A stretch of DNA of 64,000 nt from Kiritimatiellia bacterium (GTDB lineage: Bacteria; Verrucomicrobiota; Kiritimatiellia; RFP12; UBA1067): NCBI GenBank assembly GCA_017454745.1, contig JAFTCL010000018.1, positions 1 to 64,000 of the forward strand. The letters are read 5' to 3'. Below, piece after piece: positions 42,971 to 52,248 of the stretch. The position numbers and the translations under genes were made by a program. Within the stretch, counting starts at the first letter, position 1. Each line of letters opens with the position of its first letter. The notes below the pieces were generated by a model. The model was not told where the DNA came from and did no database searches. It saw only the letters and a program-made list of their open reading frames with translations.

Positions 42971-45427
42971 TCACGTTCCGTAAATCTGTTTGGCGGCAGC
43001 CACCGTGGCCATGGCGTCCTTGGAATAGCGGTCCGCTCCAATCTGGCGGGCGAACTCTTCGGTCAAAACCGCGCCGCCCACCACCACCTCGAATTTGAGT
43101 CCGGTCCGGGCCTCCGCCTCGCGCAACAGCTTGATGGTGCGCTCCATCCCCACCACGGTGGTGGTCATCAACGCGCTCAAACCGACCATCCGGATTTTCC
43201 GGTCCACCGCCACCTGCACAATCTGCTCCGCCGGAACGTTCTTGCCCAGGTCAACCACCGTGAAGCCGTAGTTTTCCAGCATCGCGGTCACAATGTTTTT
43301 GCCGATGTCGTGGATATCGCCCTCGACGGTGGCCATCAGCACCGTACCCTTGGATTCCTGCCGTTCGCCGGAAGCGTCCAGATGACGCTTGATCACCTCA
43401 AACGCCTTGGAAACGGTCTGCGCACTCAACAGCAGCTGGGGCAGGAATTTCCGTCCGCTCTCAAAATCGCGCCCCACCTGGTCCAGCGCGGGGATGATGT
43501 GGCCGTCCACAATCTCGATCGGGAGTTTTCCGGCTTGCAGCAGTTCCGAAACCGCCGCCGTGGCGGCATCGGCGAAACCTTTCACGATCGCCGATTGCAG
43601 CGGCGACATCGTTTCGCCCGGTCCCGGCGCGGCGGCAACCGCCGGTTTATCGCCCGACGGACCGACCGCGGCAACGGTTTTCGGCAGGGCATCGGCGAAC
43701 TGGATGTATTCCAGACAGTTTTCATCGAACGCCGCCACCGCCCGGTAAACCCGGAACGCGGTCATCATCTCGACCGACAGCGGATTGATGATGCCCGCGT
43801 CCAATCCGGCGAAAAGCGCCATGCCGAAAAAGTGCGAGTTGATCAAGCCCCGGTTCGGCAACCCGAAGGAGATGTTCGAGACGCCAAGCACCGTTTTCAG
43901 TCCGGCGTCGCGATACTCGGACTTCAGTTGCGAAATCGCACGGAGGGTGGCCATCGCCTCGCGCTGCTGCGAACTGATGGTCAGGGTAAGCGTGTCAACA
44001 AGAATGTCGTGCGGCTTAATACCGTATTTCGCCGCCTCGGCGATGATTTTGCGGCCGATCGCCACCCGCCCCTCGGCGGTAGGCGGAATGCCGTCCTCGT
44101 CCAAACACAGCGCCACCACCGTGCCGCCGTACCGCGCCACCAGCGGGAACACCGCATCCATCACCGCCTGTTTGCCGTTAACCGAGTTAACCAGCGGCTT
44201 GCCGTTAACCACCCGCAAGGCCCGCTCCAGCACCGCCGGTTCGCTGGAGTCGATTTGCAACGGCGTGTCAAAAGTCTGCTGCAACAGTTTCACGGTGTTG
44301 ACCATCGTGGCGGCTTCATCGATACCCGGCACCCCCACGTTAACGTCAAGAATATGCGCGCCGGCGTTGATTTGGGTTTCCGCCTCGTTCAGCACGAACC
44401 CAGTGTCGCCCGCCCGCAACGCGGCCTGGCAACGTTTCTTGCCGGTGGGATTGATCCGCTCCCCGATTACCACCGGCCCCGCCCCGCCGGGCACGTTGCC
44501 GATTTCAACCGTCCGGCGGGAAGAGCAAACCCGGGTTACCGGACGTTGGACCGGGCAGGGCGGCAACTCCTTCGGCATAGCCCGAATCATCGCGGCGATG
44601 TGTTCCGGCGTGGTGCCGCAACAGCCGCCGAGAATCCGCACCCCGGCCATGGCGTTCGCAACCTGCTGCCGGGCGAACTCTTCTGGGCCGACCTTGAAAA
44701 CGGTACGCCCGTTTTCAACCACCGGAAGCCCGGCGTTGGGTTCCGCCAGCACCGGCAGCGAAGTGGCCGCGCAAAAGGCTTTGGCCAACTTGCCCGAATC
44801 TTCAAGCGACCCGCCGCAGTTGAACCCCAGCGCATCCACCCGGAGGGATTCCAAAAGCGTTGCGATTGCCAGCGGGTCGGATCCGGTCAACGTCCGAAGG
44901 TCCGGCTCAAAAGCCATCGAGGCGAAAAGCGGGAGTTTGGTGTTTTCCCGCACCGCGAGCACCGCCGCCTTCATTTCGTACAGGTCGGTCATGGTCTCGA
45001 TGAAAATGAGGTCCGCGCCCGCCTGCTCCGCCGCGATTGCGGAGGTTTTGAACGCCTCGTAGGCTTCCTCAAAGGGTAGCTTGCCCAGCGGTTGCAGCAA
45101 CTGCCCCACCGGACCGATATCCGCCGCCGCCAGACATTTGCGGCCGACCTCGCGAATGGCGCGGCGCACGCATTCAACGCCGGAACGGTACACCGCGTAG
45201 GTATCCAGTCCGAAAGCCGCGAGCTTCAAAGGGTTCGCGCCGAAAGTGCAAGCGGTCACGATGTCCGACCCCGCCTCGACATAACGGCGGTGTAGTCCGA
45301 CCAAAAAATCCGGTTGGGTCAGCGTCAGCTCTTCTGGAACGCTGAACCCGGTTATTCCGGCGGCCTGGATTAAGGTGCCTTGCCCGCCGTCAAGATAAAC
45401 GGGCCGGTTTAATTCGGGAAATAACAT
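42971..45427 (-). CDS. metH: Cobalamin-dependent methionine synthase, lacking the activation domain
   Basis: An 818-aa MetH. The homocysteine-binding domain (1-300) has the zinc cysteines C204 (GFNCGG) and C269-C270 (GGCCGTTPEH). The pterin-binding domain begins VIGERINPTGKKR near 320. The cap and B12-binding modules end the protein, with the cobalt-ligating histidine H706 in GDIHDIGKN. The C-terminal AdoMet-activation domain of E. coli MetH is absent, as in many anaerobes that carry a separate reactivation protein; none is seen in this window. The ATG at 45427 is preferred to an in-frame TTG seven codons upstream. No B12 riboswitch fits the short leader. Confidence 0.93.
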   Translation of the reverse strand: MLFPELNRPVYLDGGQGTLIQAAGITGFSVPEELTLTQPDFLVGLHRRYVEAGSDIVTACTFGANPLKLAAFGLDTYAVYRSGVECVRRAIREVGRKCLAAADIGPVGQLLQPLGKLPFEEAYEAFKTSAIAAEQAGADLIFIETMTDLYEMKAAVLAVRENTKLPLFASMAFEPDLRTLTGSDPLAIATLLESLRVDALGFNCGGSLEDSGKLAKAFCAATSLPVLAEPNAGLPVVENGRTVFKVGPEEFARQQVANAMAGVRILGGCCGTTPEHIAAMIRAMPKELPPCPVQRPVTRVCSSRRTVEIGNVPGGAGPVVIGERINPTGKKRCQAALRAGDTGFVLNEAETQINAGAHILDVNVGVPGIDEAATMVNTVKLLQQTFDTPLQIDSSEPAVLERALRVVNGKPLVNSVNGKQAVMDAVFPLVARYGGTVVALCLDEDGIPPTAEGRVAIGRKIIAEAAKYGIKPHDILVDTLTLTISSQQREAMATLRAISQLKSEYRDAGLKTVLGVSNISFGLPNRGLINSHFFGMALFAGLDAGIINPLSVEMMTAFRVYRAVAAFDENCLEYIQFADALPKTVAAVGPSGDKPAVAAAPGPGETMSPLQSAIVKGFADAATAAVSELLQAGKLPIEIVDGHIIPALDQVGRDFESGRKFLPQLLLSAQTVSKAFEVIKRHLDASGERQESKGTVLMATVEGDIHDIGKNIVTAMLENYGFTVVDLGKNVPAEQIVQVAVDRKIRMVGLSALMTTTVVGMERTIKLLREAEARTGLKFEVVVGGAVLTEEFARQIGADRYSKDAMATVAAAKQIYGT

Positions 45428-45461
45428 GGCAACTCGCTTTCTTCGCAATCGCGTGAAATGA

Positions 45462-45490
45462 ATTTAATCAAAAACCGCCCCGAAAATCAA
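45462..45490 (-). promoter_or_regulatory. metH: Putative metH promoter
   Basis: TTGATT (45485-45490), 17-nt spacer, TTAAAT (45462-45467) on the minus strand. It is divergent from the promoter at 45521. Confidence 0.45.
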
Positions 45491-45520
45491 GGTCAATAAC
45501 GCCAAAAGCGCGGTTGGCTA

Positions 45521-45549
45521 TTGCCGTAAGGGCGCGGCTTTGCTATAAT
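45521..45549 (+). promoter_or_regulatory. Promoter of the glycosyltransferase operon
   Basis: TTGCCG (45521-45526), 17-nt spacer, TATAAT (45544-45549), giving a leader of about 45 nt to the ATG at 45601. Confidence 0.6.
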
Positions 45550-45600
45550 TGCGGGCATTCGAAACAAATGCGGGTTGTTCTGCCCGCCGCGGGAGCAAGG

Positions 45601-48057
45601 ATGAAACGGAAAATTGGTTGGCCGGCCGGGTTGGTCGGGACGCTTTTTGCGCTGGAGATGCTGCTGGTGTTCGGCAAGACCCTATTGCCGGATTGGGTGA
45701 CCTTCTCGCCCGACTGCACGAAATTTTTCACCCCGGACTGGTTCATCAGCTGGTGGGACGGGGTGTTGACCGGATGCGACTCGCTGCACCCGTTCACGCT
45801 GATGAATTTTCTCGGCCACCCGTTGTGGCGGCGCGAACTGCTGTTTATCCTCAGCACGCTCGGCGGCGGACTCGGTGTCGCCTATTATCTGCGTACCCAG
45901 AAGCTCGACCCGCTGGCGGCTTTGGGCGGCGGGCTTTTCTTTTCTCTCTGCGGCTACTCCTTCACCCTGTTTTGCGCGGGCCACGCCGGATATTTTGAAC
46001 TTATCTCCTGCGGAATGTTCGCGTTCGGTTTGCTGGCGAAATGCTTTGACGGCGGCAAACCCATCCACTATGTTATTTTGGGCGCGGTAATGGCGTGGTC
46101 GGAGGTTCGTCAGCCAGATGTCTGGTTCATATTCATGCTGCTGCTCGGTGCCTACGGGTTGTGGCGCACTTTCCGCTGGTGGCGCGAACGGCACGATTGC
46201 GGATGTTTTAAAACCGTTTACCCGAAACTGCTGCTCACCGCGTTGACGGTGGCGGTGATTGGCGGGGAACAGATCCGGACCGCGCTCACCGCCCAGCTCG
46301 ACGCGCGCAAACAGCAAATGTCCGTGGCGCAGAAATCCGAAGCCGCCACCCAAAAAACCAGCGAGGAGAACTGGATTTTCGCGACCAACTGGAGTCTGCC
46401 GCCGGAGGATATTCTGGAATTCGCCGCACCCGGCGTTTTCGGCGATTGCTCTGCCCACCTTCCTAACCCGTACTGGGGACGGCTCGGGCGCCCGGTGGAT
46501 TATAAACCCGGCAGTCAAATGCCGAACTACCGCCAGCACACCGTGTACCTCGGCATTGCCACCATTCTGCTGGCGCTGGCGGCATTCCGGAGAAAAAAAT
46601 CCGTCCGCGACCCCGAGTGCGGCGAATCCGCGCCGTGTTTTGCCGATGTGCCGTTCTGGGCGGGCGCGGCGGTGGTTGCCACCTTGTTCGCGCTGGGACG
46701 CTTCACCCCGGTTTACCGGCTGTTCTACTCGCTTCCATACATGAACTTCATCCGCTGCCCGGTGAAGTTCCACCACCTCACCGAACTTGCGGTTTGCGTG
46801 TTGGCGGGATTCGGACTGCAACGGTATTTCGCCGCAGCCAAAGCCGACGCGCCGGAACGCGCGGCGTTCGCGAAACGTCTGCTCGCCATTGCCTGCGGGC
46901 TTGCAGTTGTGCTGCTGGCTGGATCAATAGTAGGCGGAGCGGCAGAAAAAACCTTCGCCGGGAAAATCTCCCAACTGGGCATCACCAACGACAGCGCGGC
47001 GCTCGCAAAGTGCTTTCCGGCAAACTGCGCGCGGTCGCTCGCTTTTTTGGGTGCGGTGTTCGCCGCCATGTGGTTTGGGTTGCGCCGTCAGGGGAAAGCC
47101 GCCGCAACGATCTGCCTGTGCATGCCGGTGGTTCTCGGTTCGCTGGATCTCGCGCTGGTGGCCAAACGCTACGTCCAGCCCAGAAACGTAGCGCAGCATT
47201 ACAGCGAAAACGTTCTGATCGCCAAAATGCATGAAATCACCAAGGGCAAGCCCGCCAAAATCGCCAATTTCGTAACCGGAGGCGGTTTCGATAATGACTG
47301 GTTCGGCGCGTCGCTGTTCATCAACGGATACGATAACGTTCTGATGCCGAACGAAGAAACCCAAAAGACCGTTTTAAGCCTTTACCAAAAATTCCAGAGC
47401 AATCCCGCCGCGCTCTGTTCCGCCCTGGGCGCGGAGTTGGCTCTGTTCCCGGTAAAAGCCGGATTTTTCCAGATCAACGCGAATGTGGAGCCGCTGTTCT
47501 TCTTCAATATCCGCCGCGGCCGGGACGGGTTCAAGATCGACGAAGCGAAAGCGCCCGCGCAGGATACGCTGGCACTGGGCAGGCCAAAGCCGAACACTTC
47601 CCTGCCCGCCCTTTATCCGGTTTGGCACGGCGCGGTCGAACCCGATCGGCAACTTGACGACATGATTTCCGGATTTGACGGTCGGCCTTATTCAAACGCG
47701 CCGGCAAGTTCCGGCGAATCGTCGGGAGGGGGCGTGGCGGTTGAATTGGATGCCTACCGCGGACAAACCGGGGTTCGCACCACCCGGGGTACGGTAAATA
47801 ACACCGGCAACTCCGACCGGCTGCTAGTGTTCGGCGACCGTTACTCATCTAAACTGGCCGCTACCGTGGACGGAAAACCCACCACGGTTTACCTCGCCAA
47901 CAACCTTTGGGCGGCTATAACGGTACCGCCTGGCAAACACCAGATAGCCTTAGCGCCGCGCATCGCGCCGCTGGCCGTGGCCGGGGCGGTGGTCAGCGCA
48001 CTGTTGATGGCGGTAATGGTCGGACTGGGAATCAGAAAGGTTCTGCGCCATGAGTGA
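45601..48057 (+). CDS. YfhO-like polytopic membrane protein (GT-C-like)
   Basis: An 818-aa membrane protein with about 12 hydrophobic segments and a C-terminal extracytoplasmic beta domain (LLVFGDRYSSKLAATVDGKP). The pattern matches bacterial YfhO proteins, which are GT-C-type glycosyltransferases acting on lipid-linked sugars; the PYMNFIRCPVKFHHL block is typical. ATG 45601 follows GGGAGCAAGG and begins directly before the first helix; the earlier in-frame ATGs would add a non-hydrophobic extension, partly upstream of the predicted transcription start. The next gene overlaps by 8 bp. The three-gene run probably decorates a surface glycan. Confidence 0.75.
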   Translation: MKRKIGWPAGLVGTLFALEMLLVFGKTLLPDWVTFSPDCTKFFTPDWFISWWDGVLTGCDSLHPFTLMNFLGHPLWRRELLFILSTLGGGLGVAYYLRTQKLDPLAALGGGLFFSLCGYSFTLFCAGHAGYFELISCGMFAFGLLAKCFDGGKPIHYVILGAVMAWSEVRQPDVWFIFMLLLGAYGLWRTFRWWRERHDCGCFKTVYPKLLLTALTVAVIGGEQIRTALTAQLDARKQQMSVAQKSEAATQKTSEENWIFATNWSLPPEDILEFAAPGVFGDCSAHLPNPYWGRLGRPVDYKPGSQMPNYRQHTVYLGIATILLALAAFRRKKSVRDPECGESAPCFADVPFWAGAAVVATLFALGRFTPVYRLFYSLPYMNFIRCPVKFHHLTELAVCVLAGFGLQRYFAAAKADAPERAAFAKRLLAIACGLAVVLLAGSIVGGAAEKTFAGKISQLGITNDSAALAKCFPANCARSLAFLGAVFAAMWFGLRRQGKAAATICLCMPVVLGSLDLALVAKRYVQPRNVAQHYSENVLIAKMHEITKGKPAKIANFVTGGGFDNDWFGASLFINGYDNVLMPNEETQKTVLSLYQKFQSNPAALCSALGAELALFPVKAGFFQINANVEPLFFFNIRRGRDGFKIDEAKAPAQDTLALGRPKPNTSLPALYPVWHGAVEPDRQLDDMISGFDGRPYSNAPASSGESSGGGVAVELDAYRGQTGVRTTRGTVNNTGNSDRLLVFGDRYSSKLAATVDGKPTTVYLANNLWAAITVPPGKHQIALAPRIAPLAVAGAVVSALLMAVMVGLGIRKVLRHE

Positions 48058-48844
48058 GGAAAAACATCCCGACATCACCGTGCTGGTTGCGTCCTGCGAT
48101 AAATACTCCGACGTTTGGGAGCCGTTTTCCGCATTGTGGCGAAAGTACTGGCCGGATTGCCCATACGAGGTGGCGCTCGCCACCGAAAGCCCTTGCGACA
48201 CCCGGCCCGAACTGTGTTTCAACCGGATAATTCCCTGCACCCGCGAAATGAACTGGGGAAAATTCATCTCCACCGCGCTCAAGGAAATCCGCACCTCGCA
48301 CGTGATCCTGTTGTGCGACGATTATTTTCTTTGCGACCGTGTTGACACCGGGCGTATCGCCTCGCTGCTCGAATCGGCGGAAAAGAACCGCATCGGGTAC
48401 CTGCCGATGATTCAGGCGGCGGAGTACCGTCCGGTGTTCGAACCCGATCCGCGGCTGGCGCTTTACGAAAAAGGACAAGCCTACTGCATCGCGCTTCAGG
48501 CGGGCATCTGGAATCTGGAGTTCCTGAAATTTTTGGCCGGGCAGTATTTTCCCAGCATTTGGGCGTTCGAGCGCAAAGGTTCGTTCAAGGCGGCAGAGTC
48601 GGACTTTGTGCTGGCTGGGACGCGGCAATCGGCATTCCCGTTCGAGGATTGCGTGCACAAGGGTCGCTGGGAACCGGTTGGGGTGCGGCTTTGCGAGCGT
48701 AACGGCATCAAGCTCGATTTCGACCGGCGGGGCCGGCTGAGCGAATGGCAGCAGGCGAAAAAGCATTTGAAGGGCGCGATTTTGAATCTCAACCCCACGC
48801 TGGTGGTTAAACTGCAAAACCTGTTGCACCTCGGCAAACAGTGA
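48050..48844 (+). CDS. Putative glycosyltransferase (GT-A-like)
   Basis: A 264-aa soluble protein without signal or membrane helices. ITVLVASCDKYSDVW at the start and VILLCDDYFLCD near residue 85, with a DD pair in the DxD position, suggest a GT-A nucleotide-sugar transferase. A later WEPVGVRLCERNGIKLDFDR region is unassigned. The 8-bp overlap with the YfhO-like gene and 7-bp gap to the next gene make a tight operon. Donor and acceptor are unknown. Confidence 0.65.
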   Translation: MSEEKHPDITVLVASCDKYSDVWEPFSALWRKYWPDCPYEVALATESPCDTRPELCFNRIIPCTREMNWGKFISTALKEIRTSHVILLCDDYFLCDRVDTGRIASLLESAEKNRIGYLPMIQAAEYRPVFEPDPRLALYEKGQAYCIALQAGIWNLEFLKFLAGQYFPSIWAFERKGSFKAAESDFVLAGTRQSAFPFEDCVHKGRWEPVGVRLCERNGIKLDFDRRGRLSEWQQAKKHLKGAILNLNPTLVVKLQNLLHLGKQ

Positions 48845-48851
48845 GGCGAAC

Positions 48852-49631
48852 GTGACGTTAAAAGAGTGGCAGCAAAAGAATTTGCCGCAACTGCGGAAAA
48901 CCCGGTTCGAGCCCGCCAAACACGCCGGGGTTACGCTGGTTTGCTATCTTTTTCCGCCGACGGAACGGGAACGGGAATATCTGGAAGGCATCGAATGCGC
49001 ATTGCTGCAAAGCTGGAAGGTACTGGGACAACTGCCCGCCGTGCTGGTGGCCAGCCACCGTTTCCCGGAACTGGACGAACTGGTGGCGGCCCGGCCGCAA
49101 ATCGGGCTTCAAGTCGAACCGGCGCTCACGCCGGGCAGCATCCGCTCCATGTCGCTGGACTGCATCACCAAACTTGCGGACCGTTTCAGCACCGAATACT
49201 GCCTGGTCATCCAAAACGACGGTTTCCCGTTGCGCGACACGCTGGCGGATTTTCTCGGCAAATGGGATTACATCGGGGCTCCGGCGAACGTCGGCTGGCG
49301 GCGAAGATTTTTGTTCAAGCCTTTTGGCGTTCAAACCTTCAACGGCGGGTTTTCGCTGCGTTCGCGCAAAATCTGCCGGGCGGCGGCGGCGGCGTGGCGG
49401 CTTTGGGGCCGCTGGCTGATCGGCCCGCGGGGACGGCTTTTCGCGGAAGACGTTTTTTACACCACCACCGCGAAGTTTTTCTGCCCGCGCTACCGGTTCG
49501 CGCACCGGTTCCCCGACACTGCGGAAGCCCGGCGGTTCGCCTACGACGATCTTTCGCGCCACATGGATCTCCCGCCGTCGGAGACCCCGTTCGGTTTCCA
49601 CGGCACCACCACCGCCGAACATTATCTGTAA
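48852..49631 (+). CDS. DUF5672-like glycosyltransferase
   Basis: A 259-aa protein starting at GTG 48852. The block QNDGFPLRD (about 119-127), then WDYIGAP, FNGGFSLRSRK and EDVFYTT are the hallmarks of DUF5672 proteins, which are glycosyltransferase-like and found in surface-polysaccharide loci. It is the last gene of the operon; a small hairpin (CAGTCG/CGACTG near 49655) follows without a T run. Its substrate is unknown. Confidence 0.75.
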   Translation: MTLKEWQQKNLPQLRKTRFEPAKHAGVTLVCYLFPPTEREREYLEGIECALLQSWKVLGQLPAVLVASHRFPELDELVAARPQIGLQVEPALTPGSIRSMSLDCITKLADRFSTEYCLVIQNDGFPLRDTLADFLGKWDYIGAPANVGWRRRFLFKPFGVQTFNGGFSLRSRKICRAAAAAWRLWGRWLIGPRGRLFAEDVFYTTTAKFFCPRYRFAHRFPDTAEARRFAYDDLSRHMDLPPSETPFGFHGTTTAEHYL

Positions 49632-49680
49632 ATGGATCAGACTCGCCAGTCGCATCCGACTGCTGCGGCTCACTAAAACG

Positions 49681-49908
49681 TCAGCGGGGCAACGCGATGC
49701 GCTCGATCAGCGAGTCGAGCCAGTCGCTGACAAAGGGGGCGAATGCCAACAGCAGTAGGATTGCGAGCACCAGCACCGCGCCCACCCAAACCTCCCAGGG
49801 GCTGTCCCAGCCGCGGGAGCTGTTGACGTATATGTATGCGCGAGGGTAATCGGCGGGCATCCCCGACGGGAGTTCGCAGTTTTCGGGATGGTCTTTGCCG
49901 TTATTCAT
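49681..49908 (-). CDS. Small single-pass membrane protein
   Basis: A 75-aa protein with a soluble, proline-rich N-terminus (HPENCELPSGMPADYPRAYI) and one membrane helix (WVGAVLVLAILLLLAFAPFV) followed by an amphipathic tail. GAGGAAA eight bases before the ATG supports translation. Family not recognised. Its start overlaps the beginning of the open frame of the divergent ATPase remnant by 21 bp. Confidence 0.6.
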   Translation of the reverse strand: MNNGKDHPENCELPSGMPADYPRAYIYVNSSRGWDSPWEVWVGAVLVLAILLLLAFAPFVSDWLDSLIERIALPR

Positions 49909-50718
49909 GTGAATGTTTCCTCTTTGTCGGTTGACGAATCACTTCGGCGCTCGTGTTTCTCTCCTAGCGGGTATCTTTTCCGCGACTTCGATTTGATGTT
50001 CGACGAACTTTACGACAGCGGTGCGGGAGAGCGCAAGAATGTTCTCGAAACCCTTTCCGAAGGAGCGATGACAGTAAGCGAAATCGCGAAAAAACTGGGA
50101 CGAAGCCGTAACGGACATCTTGCCGAGGTTCTGAAAGACCTCTCTCAAGGCGGCTTTGTGGCGGCGGAAAGGGGAATAAATCCGGAAACCGGCGAACTGC
50201 GGCAAGAGATAAGGTATCGAATATGCGACAATTATGCCCGTTTCTACCTGCGGACAATTTTACCAAGACGCGACATGATAGAAAACGGCGCTTACCGTTT
50301 CGAATCGTTGGAACAGCTGCCCGGCTGGAATTCCATTCTCGGACTCCAGTTCGAAAACATGGTATTGGGGGCATTACCCGCGCTGGTACATAAACTACAC
50401 CTAGAAAAAACGCGTATTGTGTCGATGTCGCCGTTCAGGAGATTTCCGCATGACCATGTGCGTGGATGTCAAATCGACTGCCTCATCCAAACCAAACGTT
50501 CGCTTTACGTGGTGGAAATCAAGCGGCGGATGGAAATCGGAATGGAGGTGGTGGCTGAGGTTGAACGTAAAATTGAAGCCCTGCCGCACAATGAACGGCT
50601 TTCGGTAAGACCAGTCCTTGTCTATGACGGACACCTCTCGCCGCTGGTAACGGACGAAAACTTTTTTGCAGCCATCATCTCCGCCGAAGAGCTTTTCGGC
50701 CTCAGCAACGACGATTAG
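49888..50718 (+). pseudogene. 5'-truncated AAA-ATPase (C-terminal DUF234-like part only)
   Basis: The frame encodes about 276 aa matching the part of a bacterial AAA ATPase that follows the ATPase core. A SGYLFRDFDLMFDELY linker leads to a winged helix (MTVSEIAKKLGRSRNGHLAEVL). The RYRICDNYARFYLR segment follows, and last a PD-(D/E)XK-like end (QIDCLIQ, LYVVEIKRR). The P-loop half that should come first is absent, no Shine-Dalgarno lies at 49888, and the frame begins inside the start region of the small divergent gene. It is therefore probably a decayed copy, although an internal ATG at 49996 could still give a DNA-binding/nuclease fragment. Confidence 0.6.
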
Positions 50719-50739
50719 GCACAAAAATTTCCGCATTCG

Positions 50740-52221
50740 TTAGCGGAACTCGATTTGGCCCAGTTTGTAACGGCGCTTGCCGTCGTCATTGGGCAACGGC
50801 AGCTCGTAAACCGGGGTACCGTCGCGTCGGCCGACCGAAACGTAAACGTCAAAAACCCCGGTGGGGCAATACGGAGCCGCCCAACCTTCGGGAAAAGCGG
50901 GGCCGCCTTTGCCCAAAATGCACTCGAAACCGTGTTCTTTGGCCATGGCCTGTCCGGACGGCGCTACCGCCAGCTGACGCAAATTAAACCCTTCGTCTGA
51001 CAACACCGCCAAAATCCCGCCATCCGCGTTTTTCACGGTCAACGCCGGAAACGCGTCGGCATAACACGGCGCGACCCCCGCGTTGGCCCACGACCAGTTG
51101 ACCGTAAACGGTACGGCGGCCTGTTTCGGTTTGCCGACCGTGATTACTTTCGGATAACGCAACTCGCGCAACTGGAAACGATAGCCGAGTCGAGTGTTTA
51201 TTTTGGCGATGGTTTCGCGGTTTTCTTCCAAAAGTACTTTGGGATCCCAGTGGATGGACATATAGCTGGCGTGATAATCCTCAACCGATTTAATCAGCAA
51301 TTCCGGCACCCATGCGCCGCGGTCTTTGGACGGGACGTAGTGCTCGTGTTCAAGTATCACCGGCATGGTTCGCCAATACCGTTCCGCCTGGTCGGCGTGG
51401 AACCAGGACTTAGGCGGGGCCTGCACCAAAATACTGTCGTCGCGCAAAGAAACACCGCGGGAACGGGCGTAGTCAAGCAACGGATAATCGCCGCTGCGGT
51501 TTTCCGGCCCGGAAACATCGTCACTTATGCACAGCTGCGTATGCGGAAAATACTTCACATGAAGATCGATATGGCGCTTGACGTCAATGTCCATCTTCTC
51601 CTGCGGGATGCGGCTGGTGACATGGGTGTGCCCCTCGCCCCACAGACCGTAGGTGCCGATATCAATGAACGCCACTTCCGGACGACCGTCGTATCTAGCG
51701 GAAAACGCCCGGAGAAAATTCTCCAGCTTTTCCAAAAACACCGGATCCACAAAATCCGGGTCCCAGTAGTCGCCCTTTACATCCGGCCCGTACTCCGGTT
51801 TGCCCCAAGACCAGAAAACCCCCTTCGCTCCGGCTTTTTTGACCCATTCCGGGGTAGCGTAGCGCATCCAGCTCTCGGAACAGGTGATGCGGAACGCCAC
51901 CTGCCCGCCGCGCTCAATCCAACGCTGCGCCGGGGTGTCTAACACCGACCAGTTGAACTTGCCCTCTTCCGGCTCCAAGAACGCCCACGGGATGCGCAAG
52001 TAAACCACGGAACACCCCGGAAACCACTCCGCAGAGTCGCCAGGCTTCAAATGTGACCCGTAATTTTTCGGGATATTGGAATAGTAGTGCATGGTCCACC
52101 CCATACCGGGGTTTATCAACGCCCGACCGTCGTCCGTCGGCCGCACCACCACAGTATCCTGCCCCAACGCTAACGCCGCCGCAAAGGCGGCAGCCGCCAT
52201 ACCGAAAAACATTTTACGCAT
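50740..52221 (-). CDS. Secreted DUF4832 glycosidase-like protein
   Basis: A 493-aa exported protein (signal peptide MRKMFFGMAAAAFAAALALG). The N-terminal TIM-barrel part resembles GH42/GH-A-type beta-galactosidase-like proteins (INPGMGWTMHY, VYLRIPWAFLEPEEGKFNW, IDIGTYGLWGEG), and the C-terminal beta domain matches DUF4832. In GH-A enzymes the acidic residues at the ends of strands 4 and 7 are catalytic; E in GLWGEGH is a candidate. Activity is undefined. It is the last gene of an eight-gene operon, 27 bp after the GH5 gene. Confidence 0.75.
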   Translation of the reverse strand: MRKMFFGMAAAAFAAALALGQDTVVVRPTDDGRALINPGMGWTMHYYSNIPKNYGSHLKPGDSAEWFPGCSVVYLRIPWAFLEPEEGKFNWSVLDTPAQRWIERGGQVAFRITCSESWMRYATPEWVKKAGAKGVFWSWGKPEYGPDVKGDYWDPDFVDPVFLEKLENFLRAFSARYDGRPEVAFIDIGTYGLWGEGHTHVTSRIPQEKMDIDVKRHIDLHVKYFPHTQLCISDDVSGPENRSGDYPLLDYARSRGVSLRDDSILVQAPPKSWFHADQAERYWRTMPVILEHEHYVPSKDRGAWVPELLIKSVEDYHASYMSIHWDPKVLLEENRETIAKINTRLGYRFQLRELRYPKVITVGKPKQAAVPFTVNWSWANAGVAPCYADAFPALTVKNADGGILAVLSDEGFNLRQLAVAPSGQAMAKEHGFECILGKGGPAFPEGWAAPYCPTGVFDVYVSVGRRDGTPVYELPLPNDDGKRRYKLGQIEFR

Positions 52222-52248
52222 TTCAAAGCTCCTCCGCGCGATGGCTTG

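Noticed and set aside
45428-45600. Possible cobalamin riboswitch before metH
   Set aside because: The gap to the divergent promoter is too short and no B12-box-like sequence was seen.
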